This document shows, piece after piece, positions 48,509-57,947 of a DNA stretch of 64,000 nt. How positions within the stretch are numbered: position 1 is the stretch's first letter; every line of letters begins with the position of its first letter. The notes under the pieces are model-generated. The model did no database searches, had not been told where the DNA came from, and saw only the letters and a program-made list of their open reading frames with translations. This DNA comes from Rhizobiales bacterium 63-22 (GTDB lineage: Bacteria; Pseudomonadota; Alphaproteobacteria; Rhizobiales; Rhizobiaceae), in contig MKVZ01000003.1 in NCBI GenBank assembly GCA_001898995.1, positions 148,473-212,472 on the forward strand, given 5' to 3'. The position numbers and the translations under genes are program-made.

Positions 48509-49198
48509 CTAGCTCTTGGCGCAGGTGATTTCAAGACGGGTGGCGAAGATCTTCGACAGGTCGTTGCCGGCGGGATCGTTGAAGAAGGCATCGGTCAGCG
48601 AGGCCTGATTCTGGGAAATCGCCTCGTCCGGGTTCGGACGCACCACCTTCGCGGTACAGCCCTTGGGCAGGCCGTGGACCACGAGGTCGCTGTCCTTCAG
48701 GAAGTCGATTGCCGTGTAGAAGGTCGGGTCGTAGACGCCGAAGCTCACCTTGTGGCCGGGCATCAGTTTCAGCGGCGCCGCGGGCTTGCTGGTGAAGACG
48801 ATCAGCAGGCGGTTGTCGGTGAAGGCGGCGGCAAGGTCGGTGGGCCGCGCCATCTTCACGTCCTTGCCGTCGGCGAGCACGGTCTGGAAATATTTGAACT
48901 CGGCGATGGAGTCGTTGATCGTGTGCGACAGGTCGGCCAGTTCCGCGCCGTCCAGTTGCAGGTCTCCGTTCTTGTCGAACTCCATCAGCACGGTCGAGGA
49001 GAACACGTCGTCGAAACGCCAGACATGGGCGAGCTTCTGCACTGTTCCGTCCGGCCCGATGGTCAGTTCCAGCCGCGCATCGGCGAAGACATGCGGATGC
49101 GCTTCCGCCGCCGAAGGCAGAAGTGCTGCGGCAGCCAGCGCTGCGCCGCCGCAAATCCCGGCGACTCGTCCCTTCAGTCGTGACGGCTTGTCGAACAT
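48509..49198 (-). CDS. DUF1007 family exported protein
   Basis: Signal peptide AEAHPHVFADARLELTIGPDGTVQKLAHVWRFDDVFSS; paired with NicO. Confidence 0.9.
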   Translation of the reverse strand: MFDKPSRLKGRVAGICGGAALAAAALLPSAAEAHPHVFADARLELTIGPDGTVQKLAHVWRFDDVFSSTVLMEFDKNGDLQLDGAELADLSHTINDSIAEFKYFQTVLADGKDVKMARPTDLAAAFTDNRLLIVFTSKPAAPLKLMPGHKVSFGVYDPTFYTAIDFLKDSDLVVHGLPKGCTAKVVRPNPDEAISQNQASLTDAFFNDPAGNDLSKIFATRLEITCAKS

Positions 49199-49275
49199 GC
49201 GCGAATCCGTTGCGTGTGATCCCACTTCATAGGCGACAAGGCGGCGAAAGTAGGACAGCGGCCGGATGGCGGGAA

Positions 49276-50169
49276 TCACTCCCGCTCCTTGAACCATTGC
49301 GCGAGAAAGTCCACCAGCGCGCGGATCTTCGCGGGCAGATAGCGGCGATGCGGATAGACGGCATAGATGCCGCCGTCGCGCGCCATGAATTCGTCGAGGC
49401 AGGCAACCAGCCGGCCCTGCGCGATGTCGGCATCCGCGACGAAGGCGGGCAGCATGGTGAAGCCGAGCCCCGCCCGCGCGGCGTTGCGGGTGGCGACGGG
49501 GCTGTTGATCTCGATCGGCCCGTTGACGGGAACCGTCATCATCGAGCCGTCCGTGTTGCGGAAATGCCAGTGGTTGCGCGAGCGCGCATTGGTATCGACG
49601 ATGCAGGGCTTGCCGGTCAGGTCTTCGGGCCGCTCTGGCATGCCGACACGGGCGATCAGCTCGGGCGCGGCGCACAGCAGGGAGTGAAAGGGCGCCAGCC
49701 GCTTGGCGATAAGCGAGGAATCCTGAAGCCGCGTGATGCGGATGGCGAGGTCGAAACCTTCCTCGACCAGATCGACGAAGCGGTCGTCCAGCCGCACGTC
49801 GAGCACGATCTCGGGATGGGTAGCGCAGAAGTCGATCAGCGACTGGCCGACGCCGGCATCGGCGAAGGTGCGCGGCGCGGAGAGCTTGATGCGCCCGCGC
49901 GCGTCGGAACTGCTCTCGCTGACGGCGTCCTGCAACGCGTCGATCTCGCGGATGATCTCCACCGCGCGGTGGTAATAGGTATGGCCCGCCTCGGTCAGCG
50001 AGAACTGGCGCGTGGTGCGGTTCAGGAGCCGCGCGCCAAGCTCGTCCTCCAGTTCGCGCACATATTTGGAAAGCAGGGCCTTGGAGCGGCCGATCTTGCG
50101 CGCGGCGGCGGAAAAGCCTTCCGCCTCGACCACGTCGATGAAGGCGCGCATGCGGGTAAGGGTATCCAT
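49276..50169 (-). CDS. LysR-family transcriptional regulator
   Basis: MDTLTRMRAFIDVVEAEGFSAAARKIGRSKALLSKYVRELEDELG. Confidence 0.93.
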   Translation of the reverse strand: MDTLTRMRAFIDVVEAEGFSAAARKIGRSKALLSKYVRELEDELGARLLNRTTRQFSLTEAGHTYYHRAVEIIREIDALQDAVSESSSDARGRIKLSAPRTFADAGVGQSLIDFCATHPEIVLDVRLDDRFVDLVEEGFDLAIRITRLQDSSLIAKRLAPFHSLLCAAPELIARVGMPERPEDLTGKPCIVDTNARSRNHWHFRNTDGSMMTVPVNGPIEINSPVATRNAARAGLGFTMLPAFVADADIAQGRLVACLDEFMARDGGIYAVYPHRRYLPAKIRALVDFLAQWFKERE

Positions 50170-50569
50170 GGGGCTCAGCCTTTATGGGGAGAAGGCGCGG
50201 CGGCCGTCGGTGATTCGCCGTTTCCGGCGCCGGCATGGGCATTGGAACGGGCGGCGGCCGCCGGATCGCCGCCATCAAATGGCCCGGTCACGGCGCGCGG
50301 CCCGGTACCGGGTGCGGCCCGTTGCGGCCCTGCGGCATCGAAGCCGGACCGATCCGTTGCGATCATTGTTCACCACCCCTTGCGGAAAACCGGCCCTGCC
50401 GCCATTTATGCACCAATTATCGCCGGAAACTGTTCCATTTCCGATGAACAATGGCAAGTGAAGTTTTGGATAAAGTCCCGGCCGAAGTGCCTGTCCGAAA
50501 CGGGGAAAATAATTTTCGCCCATCGTGCATTTGTCATTGAATGAACACAAGTTTGCGCTTATATCGCCC

Positions 50570-50971
50570 TTGCCCAAAGTCGCACGTGCCTGTGGGTGTC
50601 CGCCGAGCCTCGAATGGTGAGGAAATCGGTACGGTACCTGGACCTAACCACTCCAGTCGATCTGACGGCCAACTGCCAGATCGAGGACATCTTGAAGCAA
50701 CGACGGTGCGGGCCTTTCTGGTGTCGTCCGGCTGTCCAAATGCCGGGATTACTGAAGAGGCACACCTTCATTGCCGGCAGTGCGGATGCGGTTCTCCAAT
50801 TCCAAGCCAAGGCAGACAAAGCGGAGCAACGCGGTTCGAGCGTTGTTCCATCGCCGCATGAGTCTTCGCGTGATTCCAGCGCCTCCAAAGGCTGGCCTCG
50901 CGGCGGAAGCGCTCACGCAACTTTGTCCCTTCTTATGCGGCCAACAGGTTATGCCGCGCGGGAGAATGACC
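50570..50971 (+). ncRNA. Long structured 5' leader upstream of ornithine/lysine decarboxylase (candidate alphaproteobacterial speF motif)
   Basis: About 400-nt leader; hairpin TCGATCT(50657)...GGC-caact-GCC...AGATCGA(50684); CCAGC...GCTGG enclosed by GCGTGA...TCACGC; possible promoter TTGAAT-N16-TTATAT just upstream. Confidence 0.55.
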
Positions 50972-52105
50972 ATGGCAACGCAGCGCATCATCGATTTCCT
51001 CAACACCCGCCGCCCGGACGGTCCGTGCCTCGTCGTGGACCTCGACGTCGTGCGCGAGAATTATCAGAGCTTTGAAAAGGCCCTGCCCTATTCGCGCATC
51101 TTCTACGCGGTGAAGGCCAATCCCGCACCGGAGATCCTGCGCCTGCTCGCCTCGCTCGGCTCCTCCTTCGACACGGCCTCGGTGGCCGAGATCGAAATGG
51201 CGCTGGAGGCCGGCGCGACGCCGGACCGCATCTCCTACGGCAACACGATCAAGAAGGAGCGCGACATCGCGCGCGCCTACAGCCTCGGCATCCGCCTCTA
51301 CGCCGTCGATTGCGTCGAGGAAGCGGAGAAGATCGCGCGCGTCGCACCCGGCGCCCGTGTGTTCTGCCGCGTGCTGACCGACGGCGAGGGCGCCGAATGG
51401 CCGCTGTCGCGCAAGTTCGGCTGCGTGCCGGCGATGGCGATCGACGTTCTGCGCCATGCGAAGTCGCTCGGCCTCGAGCCCTACGGCGTGTCGTTCCATG
51501 TCGGCTCGCAGCAGACGGATCTCGGCGCATGGGACCGCGCGCTCGCCGATGCGGCCCGTGTGTTCCGCACGCTGGCCGACGAGGGCATCGTGCTGCGCAT
51601 GGTCAATATGGGCGGCGGTTTCCCGACGCGCTATCTCCGCGACGTGCCGACGGCGCAGGCCTACGGCATGGCGATCTTCGACGCGCTGTCCAAGCATTTC
51701 GGCAACCGCATCCCGGAAACGATCATCGAGCCGGGCCGCGGCATGGTCGGCAATGCGGGCGTGATCAAGACCGAGGTGGTGCTGGTGTCGCGCAAGGCGG
51801 ACAATGACGATGTGCGCTGGGTCTATCTCGACATCGGCAAGTTCGGCGGTCTCGCCGAAACCGAGGGCGAGGCGATCCGCTACCAGATCGTGACGCCGCA
51901 TGACGGCGGCGAGACGGAGCCCTGCGTGCTGGCCGGCCCGACCTGCGACAGCGCCGACGTCATGTATGAGAAGACGCCCTATCCGCTGCCGGTCTCGCTG
52001 ACCATCGGCGACGAGCTTCTCATCGAGGGCACCGGGGCCTACACCACCACCTATTCGGCGGTGGCGTTCAACGGCTTCGAGCCGCTGCGATCCTACGTCA
52101 TCTGA
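50972..52105 (+). CDS. Ornithine/lysine (group IV) decarboxylase
   Basis: YSRIFYAVKANPAPEILRLLASLGSSFDTAS; VSFHVGSQQTD; GPTCDSADVMYE. Confidence 0.95.
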   Translation: MATQRIIDFLNTRRPDGPCLVVDLDVVRENYQSFEKALPYSRIFYAVKANPAPEILRLLASLGSSFDTASVAEIEMALEAGATPDRISYGNTIKKERDIARAYSLGIRLYAVDCVEEAEKIARVAPGARVFCRVLTDGEGAEWPLSRKFGCVPAMAIDVLRHAKSLGLEPYGVSFHVGSQQTDLGAWDRALADAARVFRTLADEGIVLRMVNMGGGFPTRYLRDVPTAQAYGMAIFDALSKHFGNRIPETIIEPGRGMVGNAGVIKTEVVLVSRKADNDDVRWVYLDIGKFGGLAETEGEAIRYQIVTPHDGGETEPCVLAGPTCDSADVMYEKTPYPLPVSLTIGDELLIEGTGAYTTTYSAVAFNGFEPLRSYVI

Positions 52106-52120
52106 TCTTTCTCCGGGCGA

Positions 52121-52150
52121 CCCTTCCGGCGCGGCTCCGCGCCGGAAGGG
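52121..52150. terminator. Strong hairpin downstream of decarboxylase
   Basis: CCCTTCCGGCGCGG/CCGCGCCGGAAGGG. Confidence 0.55.
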
Positions 52151-52184
52151 CGTATCCTGCCGCCGTCTTGTGTGGACAATTGAG

Positions 52185-52787
52185 ATGAACGCAATTCCCG
52201 ATATTCAGCCCGTTCAGGATGTGATCGCGGCGGGCTTCCCCTCCGCTCAGGCTCCCGCTTTCACCGTGATGGATGAAACGGCGGCGCATGTCGCCGTGCG
52301 CGAGGCGCTGCTCGACCGCGCCATGGGCGAGGGCCGCCGCCGCAAGTCGTCCGAAAAGCTGCGCCGCAACCGCCTGCCCGCCGAGGGTCTCGCCTTCGCC
52401 GCCGAGGGCCGGGACGGCACGCTGCTCGGCACGGTGCGGCTGTGGAACATCGAGGCCGGCGCGGATGCATGCGGCCGGCCGGTCGCGGCCCTGCTGCTCG
52501 GTCCGCTCGCCGTCGATCCGTCGCTCGGCGGTCGCGGCATCGGCGCGGCGCTGATGCGCCATGCCATAGCGGAAGCGCGGCGGCTCGGCCATGGCGCCGT
52601 CCTGCTCGTCGGCGACCCGGAATATTACGAACGGTTCGGCTTTTCGGCGGAAAAGACCGGCAATCTCGCCATGCCCGGTCCCTATGAGAAGCGCCGCTTC
52701 CTCGCGATTGAACTGAAGCCCGGCCATCTCGACGGTGCCCACGGCGTGCTGCGCGCCACGGGCCGGAGGCAGGCGCGCGCAGCCTGA
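52185..52787 (+). CDS. GNAT family N-acetyltransferase
   Basis: LLLGPLAVDPSLGGRGIGAALMRHAIAEARRLGHGAVLLVGDPEYYERFGF. Confidence 0.93.
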   Translation: MNAIPDIQPVQDVIAAGFPSAQAPAFTVMDETAAHVAVREALLDRAMGEGRRRKSSEKLRRNRLPAEGLAFAAEGRDGTLLGTVRLWNIEAGADACGRPVAALLLGPLAVDPSLGGRGIGAALMRHAIAEARRLGHGAVLLVGDPEYYERFGFSAEKTGNLAMPGPYEKRRFLAIELKPGHLDGAHGVLRATGRRQARAA

Positions 52788-52931
52788 GTGTCTGTTCCAA
52801 AAGTCGCCATGCCGGGCTGCAAATGGCGCTTTTCTGCGCTTCCGGTGCTCATGTACCCAAAAGTACATTCCGCTCCGGTGCTCGAAAAACACCATTTTCG
52901 CCACGGCCTGACGCTTTTCGATTCAGACACT
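52787..52931. repeat. Dispersed palindromic repeat, copy C (145 bp)
   Basis: AGTGTCTG...CAGACACT ends; near-identical to copy A; begins at the last base of the GNAT stop codon. Confidence 0.85.
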
Positions 52932-52940
52932 GAAAATCAG

Positions 52941-52990
52941 GACGGCGGTTCCTATCATGCCGGAACCGCCGTCTGCTTATTCATCTATCT
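52941..52990 (+). terminator. Hairpin with T-rich tail
   Basis: GACGGCGGTTCC/GGAACCGCCGTC followed by TGCTTATTCATCTATC. Confidence 0.6.
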
Positions 52991-53005
52991 ATTTATTTAT
53001 TGTTT

Positions 53006-54790
53006 TCAGGCGGGGCGGCGCACCAGCCGCTTGAAATTGCGCGCGGCCGCGATGGCGAGGCCGACGAGGAAACCTGCGAGCAGCCCGGCGATCACGATCA
53101 GCTTGCGCGCCGAGCCGGCGGGATCGAGCGGCGGGCGTGCTGCCGACAGCACGCGGAAATTGACCGTGTTGAGACCTTCCTGCTCGCCCGTCTCGCGTGA
53201 GCGCAGCAGGGTCGCCTCATAGATATCGCGGCGGGCGGCTGCCTCGCGCTCCAGTTCGCGCAGATGCACCAGTTCGTTGTTGTCGCTGGCCTGCTGCACC
53301 TTCATCTGTGCGAGCCGGGCGGCGAGTTCCTTTTCCTGCTGCTGCGAGCGTTCCACCTCGATCTGGAGCGAGGCGCGAATGCGGCGCAGTTCGGCATTGA
53401 TGTCGTTGCGGATCGCACCCACCTGCGATCGCAGCTGGATGAGTTGCGGGTGACGTGGTCCCAGCTGCGTGGCCGCGCCATCCGCCGCCTGCTGCGCCAG
53501 CGCATATTGTCCGCGCAGCGTCGTCAGCGTGTTGGAGCGCTGGTCTTCCGGCAATGTGCCGCCGATCACGCTGTCCGGGGTCGCGCCGTTCAGCACCTGC
53601 ACGCGGGCCTGAAGGCGGGCGGTCTCGGCGCGCTGGTTGGTGAGCTGGTCGTTGACGCGGCTCAGGTCGTTGTTGCTGATGAGCTTGCCGTCCACATCGA
53701 CCAGATCGTGCGTGGCACGGTAGTCGGAGGCCGCCTTTTCGGCTTTCTCCACATTGGCGCGCATGGTCGACAGGCGATCGGCCAGTTCGTCCGAGGTGCG
53801 GCGCGCGGCGTCGGATTGCAGCGAGACCAGCGCTTTCTTGAATTCCGTGCAGATCGTGTTGGCGAGCTTCGCGGATTTGGCGGCCTCGCGCGTCTTGACC
53901 GAGATCGAATAGATGAAGGTCTTGGGATCGCGGTTGATGGTCAGGCTTTTCTGCAAATTGTCGAGAACCCGTGTCTCCAGCGTCTCCTCGTCGCTCGGCG
54001 TTTTCTTCGTGAACATGCTGCGGAGACTGTCGAAATATCCCGCTATGCCGGTCGGCACCAGCGTACCGTTGAATTCGGGATCCTGCGTCAGATGGGTGTC
54101 GTCGATGACCTTGAGCAGCACGCTGCTCGACTGAACGAGGCGGGCCTGGCTTTCCGCGATCGCCAGCGAGGCGTCGGTCGGCAGCTGGCCGGGCGTCAGT
54201 TCGGTGCCGACCGTCTTGATGGTACGCGGATCGACGAGAATATCGGTCGAGGCGGCATACATGGTCGGGATGGTGAGCGCGTAAAGCGTCGCGACCACTC
54301 CGCCGATGACGGTGGCCGCGAGAAGAAGCTTGCGCGAATCCTTCACCACGGCGATGGCCGCGGCGGGATCGATCAGTGGACGCCATGTGTCGTCGCTCCG
54401 CGCGGCAGGGGCGGGCACCTGCGCCGACCTTTCGGCGGACGGCGTCTTTCCCGCCTCGCGCCATATGCCGGGCCGAGGCGTTTCCACCGGTGTTTCACCG
54501 GGATGTTCCCAGGGAAATTCCTCGTGCGCCGATCCAGCTTCGATCGCGTCGAGGCGTTTTTGCAGCGCGGCGAGTTCGTCCGCGCTCAAACGGTCGTCAT
54601 CGTGGTCCTTGGTCTTTTCCGCGGAGGAAGGAAAAGTAAAGCGCTGTGCGCCGGCGGCCGGCTTCAGGCGCGATATTCGGGTTGGCGCGGAATCGGGCTG
54701 AGGCTTGTCATCTGCTGGCGGCGGGGCGTCTGCAAAGGAGAGGAGGGGCCTCGCCTTTCCGTCCTTGCGGCGCTCTTCGTTGCTGCTCAT
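53006..54790 (-). CDS. GumC/Wzz-family exopolysaccharide chain-length/transport protein
   Basis: TM after VVKDSRKLLLAATVIGGVVATLYALTIPTMYAASTDILVDPR, coiled-coil region, C-terminal TM. Confidence 0.9.
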   Translation of the reverse strand: MSSNEERRKDGKARPLLSFADAPPPADDKPQPDSAPTRISRLKPAAGAQRFTFPSSAEKTKDHDDDRLSADELAALQKRLDAIEAGSAHEEFPWEHPGETPVETPRPGIWREAGKTPSAERSAQVPAPAARSDDTWRPLIDPAAAIAVVKDSRKLLLAATVIGGVVATLYALTIPTMYAASTDILVDPRTIKTVGTELTPGQLPTDASLAIAESQARLVQSSSVLLKVIDDTHLTQDPEFNGTLVPTGIAGYFDSLRSMFTKKTPSDEETLETRVLDNLQKSLTINRDPKTFIYSISVKTREAAKSAKLANTICTEFKKALVSLQSDAARRTSDELADRLSTMRANVEKAEKAASDYRATHDLVDVDGKLISNNDLSRVNDQLTNQRAETARLQARVQVLNGATPDSVIGGTLPEDQRSNTLTTLRGQYALAQQAADGAATQLGPRHPQLIQLRSQVGAIRNDINAELRRIRASLQIEVERSQQQEKELAARLAQMKVQQASDNNELVHLRELEREAAARRDIYEATLLRSRETGEQEGLNTVNFRVLSAARPPLDPAGSARKLIVIAGLLAGFLVGLAIAAARNFKRLVRRPA

Positions 54791-55015
54791 TGCCGGCGTT
54801 CCCGTATCTCACGCTGTGATTGTGATATTGACGCGACTGTAGTTTTTTATGGAAAATAAAAAGTTAATATCACGCATTTATCAACCATTTGGAGAATGAT
54901 CGTTATCCATTCTACCATATTGTAGCGGCCATGCCGCTTTTTGCGCTGGCTTTTCATTCCCGGCCATGAAACATGCCGGTATTGCGCAATATGCGGCACA
55001 GGAAAAGGCACGGCG

Positions 55016-56293
55016 GTGATAGCGAGGGCGCTTCAGAAATTTTCCGGGACGCAGGCGAGCCTGCTGAAGGATTATTTTTCGATCGTCTCCGGCTCGGCCG
55101 GGCGGCTGGTCGTTTCGCTGGTCTATTTCATCGCGCTGGCCAATACGCTTCCGACCGGGGATTTCGGCATATTCGCCACCGCATCCGGCACCGGCGTGAT
55201 GCTGTCGCGCATCGTCTCGCTGGGTTTCACCTCGCCGCTCTACCGCATCTCGACGGTGAAGCCGCATCTGCTCGGCACCTATACGACCGGCTATCTGATG
55301 GCCGTCGTACTGTCGCTGCCGCTTTTCGCGCTCGCCTTGTGGCTGGTCTATCTCGTCTTCTTCCGGCAGGACGTCAGCCTGCTGCCTTTTGCCGTCATCA
55401 TCGTGGCGGAAGCCCTTTTCTGGCGCTCGACCGAAGTCATCATCATCGTCAACAATGGCCTCAACCGTTTCGGCATCTCGGCGATGCTGACCATCCTCGG
55501 CACCGTCACGCGCGCGGTGGCCGCCGTGCTCTTCACATGGTTCACTGCCGGGCTTTCCGCCGGGCGCGATGTGGCGCACTGGTCCTGGTGGTATCTGGCC
55601 GCCAACGCCGCCGCCCTCACGGTGGCGCTCTGTTTCTACCCGCGCGTCCGATTGCGTTTCCGCCCGATGCTCTATATGCGCCGCATCGCGGATTCGATCG
55701 CCGTTTCGGGCGCGGAACTGCTGTTCTATGTCCAGAGCGAACTGGACAAACTGCTGGTGCTCAGCATCGGCGGTCCGGCGGTGGCCGGCCTTTATGCGAT
55801 CATCATGCGGCTGGTCGACCTGACGGCGCTGCCGGTGCGCTCGTTCAACATGATGCTGGTGCAGAAACTGATGCGCAGCCCCGATGCGTTGCGCACGCTG
55901 CGCATCCGGGTCGGGCTGGAAGCCGGCGTCTTCGCCGTTTCGGTCGGCGGGCTGGCGGCGCTGGCCATCCTGCTGCACATATTCCCGCGGGCGCTCGGCT
56001 CCAATGTCGCGCCCATCGTCGGCCTGCTGCCGCTGGTGCTGCTGGTTCCGGGCTTCCGGAACCTGATCGAATACCAGACGGAAATCCTCTATGCGCGCGG
56101 CCAGTCGGGCCTGCGCACGCTCAGCCTTATCCTGATGACCGGCGCCAAGGCGCTGCTGGTCTGGCGGCTGCTCGTGAATTACGGCCACGATAACGACTGG
56201 ATCGTGGGCCTCAACCTGGTGTTCGGCGCGCTCTATATCATGTCGCTGGTGTTCACCTATACGAGCATTCGTCTGCCGGCGAAGCGCGTTTAG
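55016..56293 (+). CDS. Polysaccharide flippase-like membrane protein
   Basis: SGSAGRLVVSLVYFIALANTLPTGDFGIFATASGTGVML; many TM segments; GTG start chosen. Confidence 0.82.
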   Translation: MIARALQKFSGTQASLLKDYFSIVSGSAGRLVVSLVYFIALANTLPTGDFGIFATASGTGVMLSRIVSLGFTSPLYRISTVKPHLLGTYTTGYLMAVVLSLPLFALALWLVYLVFFRQDVSLLPFAVIIVAEALFWRSTEVIIIVNNGLNRFGISAMLTILGTVTRAVAAVLFTWFTAGLSAGRDVAHWSWWYLAANAAALTVALCFYPRVRLRFRPMLYMRRIADSIAVSGAELLFYVQSELDKLLVLSIGGPAVAGLYAIIMRLVDLTALPVRSFNMMLVQKLMRSPDALRTLRIRVGLEAGVFAVSVGGLAALAILLHIFPRALGSNVAPIVGLLPLVLLVPGFRNLIEYQTEILYARGQSGLRTLSLILMTGAKALLVWRLLVNYGHDNDWIVGLNLVFGALYIMSLVFTYTSIRLPAKRV

Positions 56294-56328
56294 AGCGGTT
56301 TATGCTCCAATAAAAATCCGGAGCCCGG

Positions 56329-57192
56329 TCAGGCTCCGATGATACGGCGGATATCGTCGACGGACAGGCCTAGGAAGGACTGCATGCCGATCGCCACCTG
56401 ATGCGGCTCCATATCGGCGATGAACATGCGGAACTCTTCCTCGCTCGGCGGCGGGGCGAACCACTGCATGCGGCAGAGGTCGTGCGTGTCGGTGTAATGG
56501 CCGGCGTCGTGCAGCACGTCGTCCACATAGCGCCCGTAGATGAAACATTCCGAAAAGCGCCGGATATTGCCCAGTGCCGCCACCCAGTGCAGGCCGGAAA
56601 CGGCCTCTATGCGCTCGCACATGGAAAGCACGCTGTCGCGCCGCCATGAGACGAGCTGGCCGACATAGTCGTTGAGGGCGCTTTTCCCGTTCTTGATATT
56701 TAGAAGCTTCGCTGCATTGGCGGACCAGACCGGGTGTTCCGGCCACTTCGGCTGTATGAGCGCGTCCGGCCGCACGAAGAGCCGCAGCTTGTCGCCGTGC
56801 CAGAGCGAGTTGCAGTCGAACGGACGCAGGAAGGCGGTATCCGAATCCGTATAAAGGAAACCGTCCTCATCGACCACACCGGCCAGCGCGATGCGGCGCA
56901 ATTGCTGCACATGCCAGCCGCGCAGCGGCTTGGTCTTGAACGACAGCCATATCCGCCTGCGCCACAGATAGGTCGGGTCCCAGAAGGCATGAAGCCAGGA
57001 GGGTAGGAGATCCCGCTCGTCGATGATGATGCGCCTCGGGGTCTCTATCCGGCGGAACAGCGCGACGTCCTTGCTGTCGACGAGGATGTAATGCTTCGTG
57101 AAACCGGCGACATATTTGTCCATCGTTTCGCAAAGCAGCTTGCAGCGCTCAAAATCCTGATCCCAGCTCGCGGTGACGATAGCGGTCTTCAC
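56329..57192 (-). CDS. DUF6492-like putative glycosyltransferase
   Basis: KTAIVTASWDQDFERCKLLCETMDKYV...; YTDSDTAFLRPFD DxD-like motif; GTG start overlaps upstream gene's stop. Confidence 0.65.
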   Translation of the reverse strand: MKTAIVTASWDQDFERCKLLCETMDKYVAGFTKHYILVDSKDVALFRRIETPRRIIIDERDLLPSWLHAFWDPTYLWRRRIWLSFKTKPLRGWHVQQLRRIALAGVVDEDGFLYTDSDTAFLRPFDCNSLWHGDKLRLFVRPDALIQPKWPEHPVWSANAAKLLNIKNGKSALNDYVGQLVSWRRDSVLSMCERIEAVSGLHWVAALGNIRRFSECFIYGRYVDDVLHDAGHYTDTHDLCRMQWFAPPPSEEEFRMFIADMEPHQVAIGMQSFLGLSVDDIRRIIGA

Positions 57193-57947
57193 CGTTGGCC
57201 TCCCTTCAGCCGGTTCCGGGCGACGCGCCACAGAAAAACCGGATTGCCGACGAGATAGCGTTTGGCCAGCCGCCGCGGCTCCTGCAACAGGCGGTGCACC
57301 CACTCCATCTTGAGCGCGCGCACCCATTGCGGCGCACGCTGTATGCGCCCCGTATGCAGATCGAACAGTGCGCCGACCGCGCTGGCGAGGGTGCAATGCT
57401 CCGCCGTTATGTATTTTTCGATGAAAAGTTCCTGCCGCGGAACGCCCATGGCGACGAGCAGAATATCCGGGTGGAATTCCTTCAGCCGTTGCAGGATGCC
57501 GTCGATATCGGCCGGTTTGAAGAAGCCGTCCGAAATGACGCGATAGTCATGCTGCGGCATCTGTTTCTTGAAAAGCCCCGCGGCCTCGGCGGCGACGTTG
57601 GGTCCGGCCCCCAGAAGGGCGACTTTCAGCGGCCGCTTCATGTGTCGCAGCAGGCCGGGAATGAAATCGGTGCCGTTGAGATTGGCGGGGAACTTGCTGC
57701 CATAGGCCACCTTGCTCGCGATATCGACGCCGATGCCGTCGGGCAGGATCAGGAAATCGTCGAGGGCGGCACGATAGGCGGAGTCGGTATGGGCGATGTT
57801 GGCATTGTTGGCATTGAGCCAGCCCTGCTTGAGGAACCGGCCCTCGTCGATGCATTTCTGGAAGAACGCAAAGGCATCGTCCCAGTCGAAGCAGGCGACC
57901 TTCACGCCAAGGATGTTCCGGTAGGTTACGGTGTCGTTGTTCATCAT
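57189..57947 (-). CDS. WecG/TagA/CpsF family glycosyltransferase
   Basis: LNANNANIAHTDSAYRAAL, LPDGIGVDIASKVAYG, ILLVAMGVPRQELFIEKY. Confidence 0.93.
   Translation of the reverse strand: MMNNDTVTYRNILGVKVACFDWDDAFAFFQKCIDEGRFLKQGWLNANNANIAHTDSAYRAALDDFLILPDGIGVDIASKVAYGSKFPANLNGTDFIPGLLRHMKRPLKVALLGAGPNVAAEAAGLFKKQMPQHDYRVISDGFFKPADIDGILQRLKEFHPDILLVAMGVPRQELFIEKYITAEHCTLASAVGALFDLHTGRIQRAPQWVRALKMEWVHRLLQEPRRLAKRYLVGNPVFLWRVARNRLKGGQR

Noticed and set aside
52972-53003. Possible phase-variable microsatellite (CTAT/TTTA-rich tract)
   Set aside because: Repeat is imperfect, short and downstream of genes near a terminator hairpin; no evidence for a contingency locus.
53264-54859. 531-aa + ORF opposite the GumC-like gene
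   Set aside because: Antisense shadow ORF without recognisable domain motifs.
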